Shown here piece by piece: positions 1-10,586 of a stretch of 48,606 nucleotides of DNA (its first letter is position 1; every line of letters begins with the position of its first letter). Source of the DNA: a virus; the IMG/VR virus record IMGVR_UViG_3300037191_002219, positions 1 through 48,606 of that record. One strand, written 5' to 3'. A model generated the notes under the pieces. The model was not told the origin of the DNA. It made no database searches and saw only the letters and a list, made by a program, of their open reading frames with translations. The translations under genes were made by a program, and so were the position numbers.

Positions 1-347
1 ATAAAATTAAGGCTGATGTTGATGAAGAAGGTTTCAATTTTCTTGGTGAGAAAGTGAAAGATGTAAGTACTAATGCTGTATCATCTTTTGCATCTCAGCC
101 ATCACTTTACGAAAAACTAATGGCTAATAAAATTAAGGCTGGTGAGACTGGGTTATTTGGTATGAAAAACAGTACTGTAAGTGGACTTGCGGATATAGGA
201 GGCTTAGGGGTAAGTGCTTTTCTTGCTTATGACGACTATAAAACATCTAAGCTAGATAGGAAGCAGACGAGACTTGCTATAGCGGGTGAAGAACAAAAAC
301 AAGCTAACTATAATAGTAGTAGAGCTGGTTTTAACGCATTTACTTAA
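1..347 (+). CDS. Virion-block protein, 5'-truncated by window edge
   Basis: The frame is open from base 3, so the gene begins before the window; a GTG at 54 is only an internal codon. The visible 114 residues contain the phrase N/K-K-I-K-A twice (near bases 3-14 and 130-142), hinting at a short internal repeat, then a glycine-rich hydrophobic stretch (bases 185-235) and a basic, helical end. I do not recognise it. It ends 11 bp before the next gene and lies in the rightward block leading to the virion RNA polymerase, so by position it is probably a small virion protein (N4 has small structural genes next to gp50). Function is inferred from context only. Confidence 0.6.
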   Translation, partial: KIKADVDEEGFNFLGEKVKDVSTNAVSSFASQPSLYEKLMANKIKAGETGLFGMKNSTVSGLADIGGLGVSAFLAYDDYKTSKLDRKQTRLAIAGEEQKQANYNSSRAGFNAFT

Positions 348-358
348 AGGATAATTTT

Positions 359-2077
359 ATGTCTACTAATGGTGCAGCCCTAGTTAACATGTTTGCGGGT
401 ATTTCTAAAAAATATGCAGATAAAGATACACGGCTAGAAGAACAGAAATATGATCTTTTTGTACGTCAAGAAGATCGAAAAGATAAAAACCTTTTACTTC
501 AACAAGAGCAGAATAGATTTAATACTACTAGACAAGATAGGCTTAAGGAAAGTAGATTAAGTAGGGAGGCTACTGCTGCACAAAATATCGCTGCTAATAA
601 GTTAGCAGGGGAGAGGAATACTGTATTAGTAGATAAGGAAAAACGGGAATCTGATATTTATGATGCATCTTTAAAAGATCAAAAGTTATTATCAGAAGTA
701 TCCCTAGACCCTAATATCAATACCCTAGGGCGAAATGTCAGAGGTGCTATAGATAAAGAGTCTGCACTTCTTGCTGCTAGTCAAGCAAAGTTTGATGCCC
801 AGAAAGACGTATTAAATAGTAATATGTCTTTAGCTGACGATGAGGGGGTTCTTAGTGCAACGGGTAATAAGTTACTTGAACAAAGAATGGCCGCTTATGA
901 TGATAGTTATACCTTAGATGAAAAAATAACCTTATCTACCAAAGATATTTTGGCTATTGATGATCAAGCTACTAAGTACTATAACAATGCAAGTAAGTTT
1001 TTGAATTCTGCTCCAAGAAATATAAAGGAAGGTATTGAATTTGCGGTAAATAGTGCTACTGTGGAAGAAAGGGTACGTGCTGCAACAAAAAAACTACAAA
1101 GTAAAGGACATTCTAACGTAGCAAACCAACAGGTAGGTAGTCACCTTACTTCATTATTTTTATCTCGAGGAGCTCGTACAGAAAAAGAGTTACTTAAAGC
1201 TGAGCAAGATATCCATAAAGCTGATAGAGCTTCTAAATCTGCACGATTAAGTACACTAAAAGACCTACGTAAAAATACAAAGGGTAGAGATACTAAAGGA
1301 ATAGACGAAAAAACCTTTAATGAAGCTCTTAAGGGTATAGGGTATAAAGATAAACCAGCAGCAACTGCTACTTACGAGGTATTATTACGTCATAAGAGTT
1401 TAGCGAATGTCGATCAGGGAATAATAAGATCAGCAATGATAATGACTGCTCAACTTGAAGATGGTTGGACTTCAGATAAGCGAACTCTAACAGGTAAAGA
1501 AGGTATTAATACTATAGTATCATTAGCATTAGCTATGAGTAGAGATAATTTTAGTTATGATGACGAAATTAATAAGGTATCAGAGGACTTAAGAAATACC
1601 CCTACAACACTAAGCAGAGAGGAGATACTAGCTGATAGGTACCGTCCTAGTAAAGGAGATAATGCAGTACCTGACTTTACATTACCTTATTTGGGATTTT
1701 CTGCGGTTGAACCTAGATTACCTGAAGTAGATCCTAATGTACCTAAAGCTGGCTCTACCGAAGCTACCCGCAGTGTTTCTGTAGAGGCCTTGACTGCTTA
1801 TGATAAACTCAATAAAAGACAGCAAGCTAGGGCGCAGAACCCTAGGCAGGTAGAAGTGAATAGACTTAAAAATTTACGTAAAGAAGAAGAAACTACCTCT
1901 GAAGAGTTGGACAGAATAGAAAGAGCCATCAATACTGCAAGACAAGTAGCAGTTAGTCCTAGAGCTCTTAAATGGGTTAAAGATGAATATGCTTATAACT
2001 TAAAAGGCTATGAAAAAGAGTTGGTAATAGCAAATAAAAGACTTGCAGCTATTAGAGAGCAACTAAACCCCCAGTAA
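359..2077 (+). CDS. Coiled-coil virion/ejection protein candidate, 572 aa
   Basis: The ATG is preceded by AAAGGA at good spacing, 11 bp after the upstream stop. The protein is highly charged and largely helical. Roughly the first 110 residues are a Lys/Glu/Gln/Arg-rich coiled coil, a second charged helical zone lies near residues 275-310, and a Pro-containing linker region (about 430-480) precedes another helical C-terminal part. No signal peptide, membrane segment or catalytic motif is visible. It sits immediately upstream of the giant vRNAP gene in the same direction. N4 likewise carries virion proteins beside gp50, so an internal or ejected virion protein is the best guess. I do not recognise the family by sequence. 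Confidence 0.6.
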   Translation: MSTNGAALVNMFAGISKKYADKDTRLEEQKYDLFVRQEDRKDKNLLLQQEQNRFNTTRQDRLKESRLSREATAAQNIAANKLAGERNTVLVDKEKRESDIYDASLKDQKLLSEVSLDPNINTLGRNVRGAIDKESALLAASQAKFDAQKDVLNSNMSLADDEGVLSATGNKLLEQRMAAYDDSYTLDEKITLSTKDILAIDDQATKYYNNASKFLNSAPRNIKEGIEFAVNSATVEERVRAATKKLQSKGHSNVANQQVGSHLTSLFLSRGARTEKELLKAEQDIHKADRASKSARLSTLKDLRKNTKGRDTKGIDEKTFNEALKGIGYKDKPAATATYEVLLRHKSLANVDQGIIRSAMIMTAQLEDGWTSDKRTLTGKEGINTIVSLALAMSRDNFSYDDEINKVSEDLRNTPTTLSREEILADRYRPSKGDNAVPDFTLPYLGFSAVEPRLPEVDPNVPKAGSTEATRSVSVEALTAYDKLNKRQQARAQNPRQVEVNRLKNLRKEEETTSEELDRIERAINTARQVAVSPRALKWVKDEYAYNLKGYEKELVIANKRLAAIREQLNPQ

Positions 2078-2151
2078 ATCCCCTCTACTATAGGTAATAT
2101 ATTATAGGTATGTTAAAATACTTATAATATATTTATAATACGGAAGTACAA
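2078..2151 (+). promoter_or_regulatory. AT-rich leader, candidate late promoter
   Basis: This is the only sizeable gap in the rightward block. It is very AT-rich and holds two TATAAT-like boxes (around 2121-2141, in the stretch CTTATAATATATTTATAATA) a short way before the GGAAG ribosome site and ATG of the vRNAP gene. In N4, late genes are transcribed by host sigma70 polymerase aided by the phage SSB, so a degenerate sigma70-type promoter would fit. No convincing -35 box is visible, and AT-rich phage DNA gives such boxes by chance. Confidence 0.3.
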
Positions 2152-5100
2152 ATGATTAATGACGCTACCTCAGGTACACCTAGTTCTCTTACTTATGATG
2201 AACTGTTAGCCGAACAAGAATATTTTGCCCCTAAAAATCCAAGTAGTACAAGTGGTAGTGTTTTTGAAAAAGCGTTAAATAATGTCGCGTCTGCTAATAA
2301 ATGGGGCGAAGCAGAAACCGGTAACTTTCGTACTTTTATGGATAAAGTAGGGCAAATAGAATCTAATAACATACCAGATAGGGTACAAGGGGACACTAGT
2401 ACAGGTATCGGTAGAGGAAAGTACCAGTATGAGCTATCTACAGGTTCAGGTGCAAATAAGACTGCTTCTAATAGGTTATTTCAATCTTTAAGTACCTTAG
2501 GTATAAGTTTAGATGACATACCTGTAAGAGATAGGCAAATACTTATTGGGGAAGACCCCGATTTTTCTGTTCTTTCTGAAGATGTACAAGATTTAGTTTT
2601 TTTAGCTGATAAATTTCAAGCTGGCGATGTAGACCTGAATGCTATTGCTAAAGGTGATATACCTTTAAAAGAGGCATGGCTAAACACTCATTGGAGAGGA
2701 GCTGAAAAAGATAGAGCTGAAAAAGCTCAGATGTGGGATAACAGATTTAGTAATGGAGTGGCTAGCAACCCTGATGAGCCTGTAGATAATCCATTGGATT
2801 ATGATGCCCTTATAGCAGAAAAAGCTTACTACTCTGACGAATCTAGGGATAGGTTGTACGGTAAGAATAGTTTATTTGATGTAAGCAACCATAAATTAGG
2901 TAATCTAGAAGAAAGCAAAAAAGCAAAGCTAGAGCGCCTTGGACCAAAAGTACAAAATGCAAATTTATCTGATTCTTATACTGAACTAGCTGACGGTAGG
3001 ATTATTAGTAACCGAAATAAAATACACAATGAAATGTCTGATGCTGAGTACTCTTCTTTATGGGAGTACGCAAAAAATAATTTAGCTTTAAGCAGAGATG
3101 ACGATGGTTTATACAATATATCTACAGGGGAACGTTATCAAGGCCCTGTAAGAAGAGCTTACGGCTACGGCACAAAGACTAGCGATGAAGCATTTAAATT
3201 TGGTTTATCGAGAGGAGATAAAGACTCATCTGACGTAAGGTACACTAGATGGGCACCCGGGCCAGATGGTGTAGACATTAACAAGAAAGACTATGATGTA
3301 TTATTACCAGACTACATTGGTATTGCTATTGAGGCTTTAGGGCATGGAAGAGCCAAAGCATTAGAAGGACGTCTAGTTAAAGATGCTTTAGACCTAGAAA
3401 ATTATGATAGGTTTGGTTCTGGGGCAAGTGAGTATTACAAATCTAGGGAAGCTTTCTTTGGAAATCCGGACTCTGCCGATTATGGTAAAGCTTTTAACGC
3501 TGAAGAGGCTAGAAAGACCTTATACAAGTATGCTACACAAGACTATGTAAAACCTTACTATAAAGGTACCGCGTACTCAGATAAAGAATACTTAGATACC
3601 TATACTGCTAGGGTCGTGGAAGAGGTAACACAAAATAGGTATGATAACCAAACTGCTTTAGATGAAGGTATACAAGTACTATCTGCACTACCCGCTGGTG
3701 TCGCTAAAGGTGCACTAGATTTAATAGACGTAGCAATGGAAGTAGCTACTTACATACCTCAAAGTATTGCTAGAGCAGTTACTGGAAATGATAAATTAGA
3801 TATTGATTTGTTTGAGGATGGATTTAAGAAGTCTGTTTTAGGGGTTGTAGATAACGCATTAGGATATGACAGAAAGCTAGATGAAATAACCCTGAACAGG
3901 GCGATGGAGCAAATAACAGCTTCAGGTATTGATATTACTAGCTGGGAAAGTATAAAAGAAGCTTTCACAGATCCGGAAAAAAGAAGTAAGCTAGGGTCTG
4001 CAGCTTGGACTTTACTTAGTGATCCCTCATTAACCGCTTCAATGATTACTGAAATTATAGGTTCTGGAGGTGCTCTTGGAGCTATAAGCAAGACTACTGC
4101 TAAAGTAGTTACTAAAGTTTCCCCTGCTTTTCAAAAAACCGTCAGTAACGCCTTACAGTCTAACTTATCCAAACTAAAAGTAGAAGTAGCTACAGCTACA
4201 AAAGCTAAAGATTTTGCTAGAGTTAAAGAATTACAGGATAGCCATACATTACTTAAAAAAGTCCCTGATCTACTAAAAGGTAGTTATTATACTAACGCAG
4301 ACATGATGGTAAGAATGAATAATGACATTACTATCTTTAAAGAAAATAGTAATGGTGAAGACCCTAGTGCAGATAAAATTTTTGGTATGGCTGTACTTAA
4401 CAGAATAGCATCTACAGCTGAAGTAATTTCATTAAAATCTCTTGTAGGTATGAAAGATATTCCTGCAAATGTAGTGAAAGAGGCAACTAAAAAAGGCCTT
4501 ATTAGCGCTGCAGGTAGAACTATGGGTAGCATAGTCAAGGGCGGAGTAACTGAAGGTGTTCAGGAGACTTTTGACAGTATTGTAGAACAAATTAACCAAA
4601 AAGTAGGCAGTGCTGATTTTGAAGGTAAGTCTGTAGGTGAAGTACTTGCTGAAACTAGTGCAGAAATACTTACAGGTACTTTTGCAGGTATATCTTCTGG
4701 GGTACAATTAGGGGGTGTTAAACCAGCATCTAAACTTGTAAGTCAAGGGCTAGGGAAAGTAGGTCAGAAAGTTTTAGATAAAAAAGGTCAAAATACTGCA
4801 GTCGTAGAAGAAGCAGAAGTTCCTGAAACAGACCTAGATGCAGAAGCGTTAGCAACCGTAGTTACAGAATCAAATAATAAAACTAACGCTACTATAAGTG
4901 CTTACGCTACCATGGTCGATGACGATGAGTATGTAAGCCTAATTGAGGCAGTAGGGGAAAAAGACCAAGAAGATTTAGCCACTCCTATATTAAAAGAAAA
5001 ACTAAGTAGCAGTGATAAAACTTATGCTGAAATAATAGAAGAAGTGGAAGCAGCTGAAGTAGACCTAGAAAGTAGAAAAGGTACAGACAAAGAAACTGAA

Positions 5101-8100
5101 AATGACGAAATGTCATTACGCTTATTCAAAAAAGTTAAAGGGGAAGCTGCTAAGAGTATATTAGAAAGTGAAAAATTGCCTATACTAGGTTCTGGATTCA
5201 GTCCTGAAGATGTAGTAGAGGACTTCCTAGATACTAAAGTAAATGTCGAAGGTAACCTTGATATTACGGATGATGAAAAGGCACTAGTTAACAAATTCCT
5301 TAAGAATAATGGACAAAAACCATTCAGATTTGATCGAATTACTAAAGTAATGGAAGGCAAAGATGCCTCTCAAGTATATGAAGACTCTATGGCGTCAGGA
5401 GCTAATAGTGCACCTAATCGTAGAGCTAGATTAAAGAAACTAGTGAACACTGCCGGTGTAAGTAAAAAACTTATTTCTAATGAGATAGAGGGGATAAGTA
5501 ATTTTCTAAATACCCAAGTTACCCGCAAAAAATTATATGAAGTAGCGGAAAAGAGCCTACAGACAGATATAGATGCGTACAATAAAAATAAGAATAAACC
5601 GGGAGCTAGTGCCGCTAAACCCAAGAAAACTATGGTTGAAGGCCTAGGTAAAAACTACCTTGATGTACAGGTAGACTCTAAAGGTAACTACAAGATAAAA
5701 GATAGTAGTAGAAGTATATTAAACTCAATAGACGATAATATAGACCATCTAGAAACTACACTAAATCGTTATAATAAGGCAACCACTAAAATACTAGGTA
5801 CTAGTTCTGGGAGTTTCCTAGCTGTTCCGGTATCTAGTAGGCTAGACAAGAAAACCCAAGGATACAGAGAAGACGATGTAAAATTTTATGATAAACATAA
5901 ACTTACTAAAGTTATCGTAGATGATGCAAAGGATAGTACTAGTGCTAAACGTTGGCAGAAAAATGGTGACTACAGAAATATAAATGAGTCTAAAGTAGTC
6001 AAACAAAGCACACCATTTACTGCAGAAGACACTGTATTACTTACTACCTTAGACGTAAAAGGTGGAAGTGTTGCTAGTAAAACCTTAGCTGCAGCTATAA
6101 AAGCAGGTGCTACCATAGTAGTAGACCCTTCTCTACTAACGACTAAAAATGCTAAGGGTAAAGTTACTAGTAATAGTATTAAAATAAAAACACTAGCTAA
6201 GAGGTATAAGGCAGGTGCTATAAACGCTAATGGTGCTATAGTGTTTAAGTCTAGGGCTGAAGTTGCTGTTATACAAGCAGAAGGTCGAAAAGAAGCACAG
6301 GCTAAGGATCGGGAAAAGAATGTAAAAAGTAGACTAAAAGCTGCTTTTGATGCAGTAATAACTATAAAAGAAAGAAAGAAAGTAGTAAAAGAGAGTCGGG
6401 AAAAAGGCCTTTCTATGCCCGATAGCTACCGGGAGTTACCGGAATTATCTATTACGAATAATCAAGGTAAGGAATACACATACATTGAACATACAGTAAC
6501 AAAAGACGGTGTAAGGTCTGTATATTATACTTTTGGTCCTAAAGATGAACCTGTAGGTAGCCACCCTAAAACAGGGATCGACCCAAAAAAGCTAAATGAA
6601 GCTTACACAATTAATTCTAAAGATGTACCTAAAGGCACTAAAGTTAGTAAAGTATATGAAATTAGTGTACTTAAAGATGGCACTAATTCTGCAACTGTTG
6701 AATTAATAACAAATAGTGGTGATAAGTATAAAAGGAAAGTTAATTTATCCTATATTGATAAAATAGGCATAAAAGAAGAAGAAGCTTTACGAGTTGCTAA
6801 AGAATTTGCCGCAGAGTATTTTCCTGCTAGTGAAGAAAAGACTAGTGATTCTAAAATGCTGGCATATCTTACTAATGAAATGGCCAAAGAAGTTATCGCG
6901 TTAGAAAAGACATTAACTCCTATAATGGTAAGTAAAGGCACCAACTCTCCAGAATATTCCGAAGCTGTAGGTAAAGCTTCTAAGACTGCCTTACGTGAGA
7001 TACAAAAAAGACTAAAAGCTAAAGAACAAGACTTAACTAAAGGCGGGAAGCTAGTAGAAGAATGGAAAAATGCACAAGAAATAGCCAAGAAAGGTGGTGA
7101 ATCCCTAGCTACATGGGTTAAGTCCACTTTTAAAGAAAAAGCTAGTGGTGCAGTAAAAAGTATGTTGGCTAACTCGAAAGGTAAGAAAGATGCAGCTAAG
7201 ATAAATAAACCAGTTTACTCGTATATCCAAAAAGGAAAGACCAAGTACACTACTACTACAGTATTAGAAGAAGTAGAGAAATTTTCTGAAGATGGTACAT
7301 ATACTGTTACAGAAGTAGACCCAAACAACTATGTGGAAGTCAGTGAGCCTACAGTACTAAATACCTTAAATATTAATGAAATAAAGGTAGAAGGGGAAGC
7401 AAATAAAGAGTTTAATAATTTTGTAGAAGAATCACTAAGCAGATTAACAAGTGTTATAGAATTAAAAAAAGAAACCACTACTTTACCTTTTGACAATATT
7501 GATAGCCCTGCATCCAGTTTAATTTATGATACAGACGGTAACTTAAATGCAAACTTTGCAGTAGCTGCTCGTACCGCTCTCTACTATTTTATACGTAATA
7601 GTAGTTACTTACTGACTAAGGAAGGTAAAACGGTACAGGACATAGCAGAGATACTAGGTAAGCATGAATCTGAACTTTCTATAGAAGCTATCACGGCTAT
7701 GCAGGAACATGGCTTAATGATTAAGACGGTTGCTGATAGTATTGGTAAAGATATCGCCAAACTACTAGGAATCAAAGATAAGAAAAATCCTGAAGTAGAT
7801 GGACAAGCTTTTGGTAGACTTGTAACTGAACTAGGGCAGATAGCGGTACTCATGGGTACCGACAGCAAAGAATCACTTTTTAATGTTACTGAGATGTCTA
7901 GTGAAGACTTTGCTACAAAAGTACTAGGTAAGCAAAAGAAAGATATAACTAAATCAGAATCAGTAGTTAAATTTGTAAGTATCAATAAGCAAGAAAATGT
8001 AGAGGAAGCTATTCTAAAAGTGGAAGCACTAGCAGAGACTCTACCCGGGCTAGACGTAAGACGTAAAGAGCCTTCTTTTAAAGAGATAGACCAAAAAGTA

Positions 8101-10560
8101 ATAGATAAATCTACCGAAAAACCTAGGAAAGAGAGTTTAGGTGTAGGTGTGGCAGGAAAGTCTAAAAAAGCTATGGAAAAGCTTACAAATACTAAAATGA
8201 GTGCTGATATGAAGTTACTTAGGGAAGTAACAGACCCTAAAAATGAAGGAAGAATAAAAAAGCTATTAGGGCATATAGAAATATACACTGATGAAGCTAA
8301 AACAATATATACAGAGGAATTTAAAAAGCTATCACATAAAGAGCAGCTTACTCAGGCTTCTAAGAATAGGGAAGTAGAGCAGTCTATTGCACATTTAAAA
8401 TGGCTAGATGGGGAAGTAAAGCCTACTGATAATAGAAAATCTATGTGGTTTAACTACTTCTTTTCTAAGAATGGTCGTTTTTTTGTAGATAGTAATACTA
8501 TTAATCCACAAAATGACAAACATCTACATAGATTTATAGTACAAGCTTTAGAAAATAATAATACTTTTACGACTACAGGAAAGGGTGCAAACCGGAAATT
8601 TACAGTAAACGGGAAACCTATAACTACTTCAGTGCACTATGCACTAGCTCAAGCATTTGGGTTTGCTACGGATAAGAAAAAAGCTTCCGCTATAAAAGCA
8701 TTTAGTGAAAATATCCTAGCTAATGTAACTACTGTACCACAACTGAATAAAGTAAGAGAAGCTTTCTTAGATAGTGGAAAAGTAAAAACTATTAGTCTAG
8801 GAAGAAAGGGGACTTTTACCCTAGATATAGAAATGGAGCATTTAGGGCATGCACTTCAAGGGTTTGATTTTATGGAAAAAATGCTTTCTAATAAATCATT
8901 TGATAGTTCTCTTTCTGCGGAATTTGATGCTGTAACTAGTGGTTTTGGTTTAAAACTTCTACAAATGCCTATAGTAGGCCCTAAACTTTACGAATGGTTG
9001 GCCAAAGTAGGGATAGTACTTAATACTGATAGTAGGTTGGCTGATTTAGATAATAATGAAATAACAATGAACAACTTACTAGATCTTGGTGGGTTCAAAG
9101 ATAGTTATCAGGAGCTAGCATCAAGTATTCAACAAGTTACTTACGCAAAGATGAAGAGTAGCAGTGACTCTCCTTTATTTAATCTAGAGGATGGATATCC
9201 TAAAGCTTTATGGGAAGCAGTAGCCAAAGTATTGCCTCAAGCAGCAGAGGGGGTTATATCCTCTGATTTACGTAATTTGTTTAAGTACCCTTTTATGACA
9301 TTTAACTATGCTTCTTCTATCAAGTCTATACGAGGCAGGTTAAAGCATACAGTACAGGATGACATAGCTAAGCAAATAGCTGCGTTAGACTTAGATAAGG
9401 CTGATATGGATGACAAGGAAAAGAACATGGTAGCGATGATGGAAGCCTACATAACTAATCGTGGAATGACTACAAAAGAGTTACAGGCACTTGTAAGAGA
9501 AAAGCCATTATTTATGGTAAAGGTAGCTGAGTCCCCATCCCTAGGTAACTACTTAGAAGAAATGATAGATGCTTCTTATGGTACACAGGTACAAGACACA
9601 TTAGACAAAGAGTTTGCTCCTTTCGTTAAAGTACAAGACACAGTAAACAATAGTTTTAAAGCGTTATTTGAAGTGTTCATAGTTTCATTTGAGGAAAAAC
9701 TACTAGAAGCACGTAAAAAAGGAGTTGTGTCTGCTAAAAAAGAGAAGGAGATATACGAATCTCTTAAAAATAAATGGCCTGCTATTAAAGGCCCTCTAAG
9801 CAACATGGAAGAAGAATTTTCCGCAGAAGGTAGCGTAGGTATATATACTATGGATACTGCTTCACCTTTTGGGGTATACGCAGGACAGAAAGCCGCTACT
9901 ACTACGTTATCTGAGAGTGCTGCTAAGGACCTAGGTAGTATGAGTCTTACAACTTCGCATATGATCAAAGCGTTAAGTGCATCCATTTCTGCAGGGTCGG
10001 TAATACCTATCCACTATATTGATGGAGCAGTAATGGCTGATGTTGTTAATGGCCTGAAAGGAGGCATGACAACTATCCATGATGCTATAATTGTTAGTTT
10101 AGAGAGAATGGCTGAAGGACAAGGATTGTATAATAAGTCAGTAATAGAAAGAAGTATGGAGTATAGTTTTATTGACGAACTTGTAAAATCCCTAGATAGA
10201 GTTATAGCAGATACGGAGTTGTATAATGACGACATAACCGGGGAAAAGACCAGCTACCAGAAAGCTGTAGTCAAGTTAGAAAAGGGAAAATCAACTACTG
10301 TAGCAGACTACATAATATCTATGAGAAATGAGATTGCAGAAACAGCAAATCAAACTAATGCTGCACGTAAAGAGTTATTTGGTACTCTTGCTAAAGGTGC
10401 TCAGGTAATGCATATGGCAGGTACTTCTGGCGGAGTGTACAAGACAGGAGGTACGGATTCTACTGTAAAGTATAAGGAAGTTGACAGATACTTACCTATA
10501 CCGGATAATATAGAAAGACAAAAGAACATAATTGCTGAAGCCGCAAAAAACTCATGCTGA
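2152..10560 (+). CDS. N4-type virion RNA polymerase (N-terminal + RNAP part) with SLT-like domain
   Basis: This 2802-aa protein carries single-subunit RNAP motifs in order. GR motif: S-K-N-G-R at 2105-2109, followed by I-N-P-Q-N-D at 2117-2122 like the T7 FNPQ-ND segment. Motif A: D2259 in D-A-V-T-S-G. Motif B: R2374-x3-K2378-x7-Y2386, with Ala instead of the usual Gly after Tyr. A T7-like D-G element is at 2624, and motif C is H2643-D2644. The spacings (150, 119, 266) closely follow N4 mini-vRNAP (about 135, 111, 281). About 158 residues follow motif C, as in the N4 RNAP domain. Near the N-terminus, E70 in Q-I-E-S-N-N and G-x-G-K-Y-Q (87-92) resemble an SLT transglycosylase. Hydrophobic and Gly-rich segments occur near 505-540, 620-650 and 800-850. 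By N4 analogy it is injected and transcribes early genes; the C-terminal ejection domain appears to be the next gene. The start has GGAAG 6 bp upstream. Confidence 0.9.
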   Translation: MINDATSGTPSSLTYDELLAEQEYFAPKNPSSTSGSVFEKALNNVASANKWGEAETGNFRTFMDKVGQIESNNIPDRVQGDTSTGIGRGKYQYELSTGSGANKTASNRLFQSLSTLGISLDDIPVRDRQILIGEDPDFSVLSEDVQDLVFLADKFQAGDVDLNAIAKGDIPLKEAWLNTHWRGAEKDRAEKAQMWDNRFSNGVASNPDEPVDNPLDYDALIAEKAYYSDESRDRLYGKNSLFDVSNHKLGNLEESKKAKLERLGPKVQNANLSDSYTELADGRIISNRNKIHNEMSDAEYSSLWEYAKNNLALSRDDDGLYNISTGERYQGPVRRAYGYGTKTSDEAFKFGLSRGDKDSSDVRYTRWAPGPDGVDINKKDYDVLLPDYIGIAIEALGHGRAKALEGRLVKDALDLENYDRFGSGASEYYKSREAFFGNPDSADYGKAFNAEEARKTLYKYATQDYVKPYYKGTAYSDKEYLDTYTARVVEEVTQNRYDNQTALDEGIQVLSALPAGVAKGALDLIDVAMEVATYIPQSIARAVTGNDKLDIDLFEDGFKKSVLGVVDNALGYDRKLDEITLNRAMEQITASGIDITSWESIKEAFTDPEKRSKLGSAAWTLLSDPSLTASMITEIIGSGGALGAISKTTAKVVTKVSPAFQKTVSNALQSNLSKLKVEVATATKAKDFARVKELQDSHTLLKKVPDLLKGSYYTNADMMVRMNNDITIFKENSNGEDPSADKIFGMAVLNRIASTAEVISLKSLVGMKDIPANVVKEATKKGLISAAGRTMGSIVKGGVTEGVQETFDSIVEQINQKVGSADFEGKSVGEVLAETSAEILTGTFAGISSGVQLGGVKPASKLVSQGLGKVGQKVLDKKGQNTAVVEEAEVPETDLDAEALATVVTESNNKTNATISAYATMVDDDEYVSLIEAVGEKDQEDLATPILKEKLSSSDKTYAEIIEEVEAAEVDLESRKGTDKETENDEMSLRLFKKVKGEAAKSILESEKLPILGSGFSPEDVVEDFLDTKVNVEGNLDITDDEKALVNKFLKNNGQKPFRFDRITKVMEGKDASQVYEDSMASGANSAPNRRARLKKLVNTAGVSKKLISNEIEGISNFLNTQVTRKKLYEVAEKSLQTDIDAYNKNKNKPGASAAKPKKTMVEGLGKNYLDVQVDSKGNYKIKDSSRSILNSIDDNIDHLETTLNRYNKATTKILGTSSGSFLAVPVSSRLDKKTQGYREDDVKFYDKHKLTKVIVDDAKDSTSAKRWQKNGDYRNINESKVVKQSTPFTAEDTVLLTTLDVKGGSVASKTLAAAIKAGATIVVDPSLLTTKNAKGKVTSNSIKIKTLAKRYKAGAINANGAIVFKSRAEVAVIQAEGRKEAQAKDREKNVKSRLKAAFDAVITIKERKKVVKESREKGLSMPDSYRELPELSITNNQGKEYTYIEHTVTKDGVRSVYYTFGPKDEPVGSHPKTGIDPKKLNEAYTINSKDVPKGTKVSKVYEISVLKDGTNSATVELITNSGDKYKRKVNLSYIDKIGIKEEEALRVAKEFAAEYFPASEEKTSDSKMLAYLTNEMAKEVIALEKTLTPIMVSKGTNSPEYSEAVGKASKTALREIQKRLKAKEQDLTKGGKLVEEWKNAQEIAKKGGESLATWVKSTFKEKASGAVKSMLANSKGKKDAAKINKPVYSYIQKGKTKYTTTTVLEEVEKFSEDGTYTVTEVDPNNYVEVSEPTVLNTLNINEIKVEGEANKEFNNFVEESLSRLTSVIELKKETTTLPFDNIDSPASSLIYDTDGNLNANFAVAARTALYYFIRNSSYLLTKEGKTVQDIAEILGKHESELSIEAITAMQEHGLMIKTVADSIGKDIAKLLGIKDKKNPEVDGQAFGRLVTELGQIAVLMGTDSKESLFNVTEMSSEDFATKVLGKQKKDITKSESVVKFVSINKQENVEEAILKVEALAETLPGLDVRRKEPSFKEIDQKVIDKSTEKPRKESLGVGVAGKSKKAMEKLTNTKMSADMKLLREVTDPKNEGRIKKLLGHIEIYTDEAKTIYTEEFKKLSHKEQLTQASKNREVEQSIAHLKWLDGEVKPTDNRKSMWFNYFFSKNGRFFVDSNTINPQNDKHLHRFIVQALENNNTFTTTGKGANRKFTVNGKPITTSVHYALAQAFGFATDKKKASAIKAFSENILANVTTVPQLNKVREAFLDSGKVKTISLGRKGTFTLDIEMEHLGHALQGFDFMEKMLSNKSFDSSLSAEFDAVTSGFGLKLLQMPIVGPKLYEWLAKVGIVLNTDSRLADLDNNEITMNNLLDLGGFKDSYQELASSIQQVTYAKMKSSSDSPLFNLEDGYPKALWEAVAKVLPQAAEGVISSDLRNLFKYPFMTFNYASSIKSIRGRLKHTVQDDIAKQIAALDLDKADMDDKEKNMVAMMEAYITNRGMTTKELQALVREKPLFMVKVAESPSLGNYLEEMIDASYGTQVQDTLDKEFAPFVKVQDTVNNSFKALFEVFIVSFEEKLLEARKKGVVSAKKEKEIYESLKNKWPAIKGPLSNMEEEFSAEGSVGIYTMDTASPFGVYAGQKAATTTLSESAAKDLGSMSLTTSHMIKALSASISAGSVIPIHYIDGAVMADVVNGLKGGMTTIHDAIIVSLERMAEGQGLYNKSVIERSMEYSFIDELVKSLDRVIADTELYNDDITGEKTSYQKAVVKLEKGKSTTVADYIISMRNEIAETANQTNAARKELFGTLAKGAQVMHMAGTSGGVYKTGGTDSTVKYKEVDRYLPIPDNIERQKNIIAEAAKNSC

Positions 10561-10586
10561 TAACCAGCAAATAAATAGGAAATTAT

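Noticed and set aside
7605-8288. Long open frame of 227 codons on the - strand inside the vRNAP gene
   Set aside because: It lies wholly within the polymerase gene, its product is hydrophobic/Ser-rich low complexity typical of antisense frames, and it has no ribosome site.
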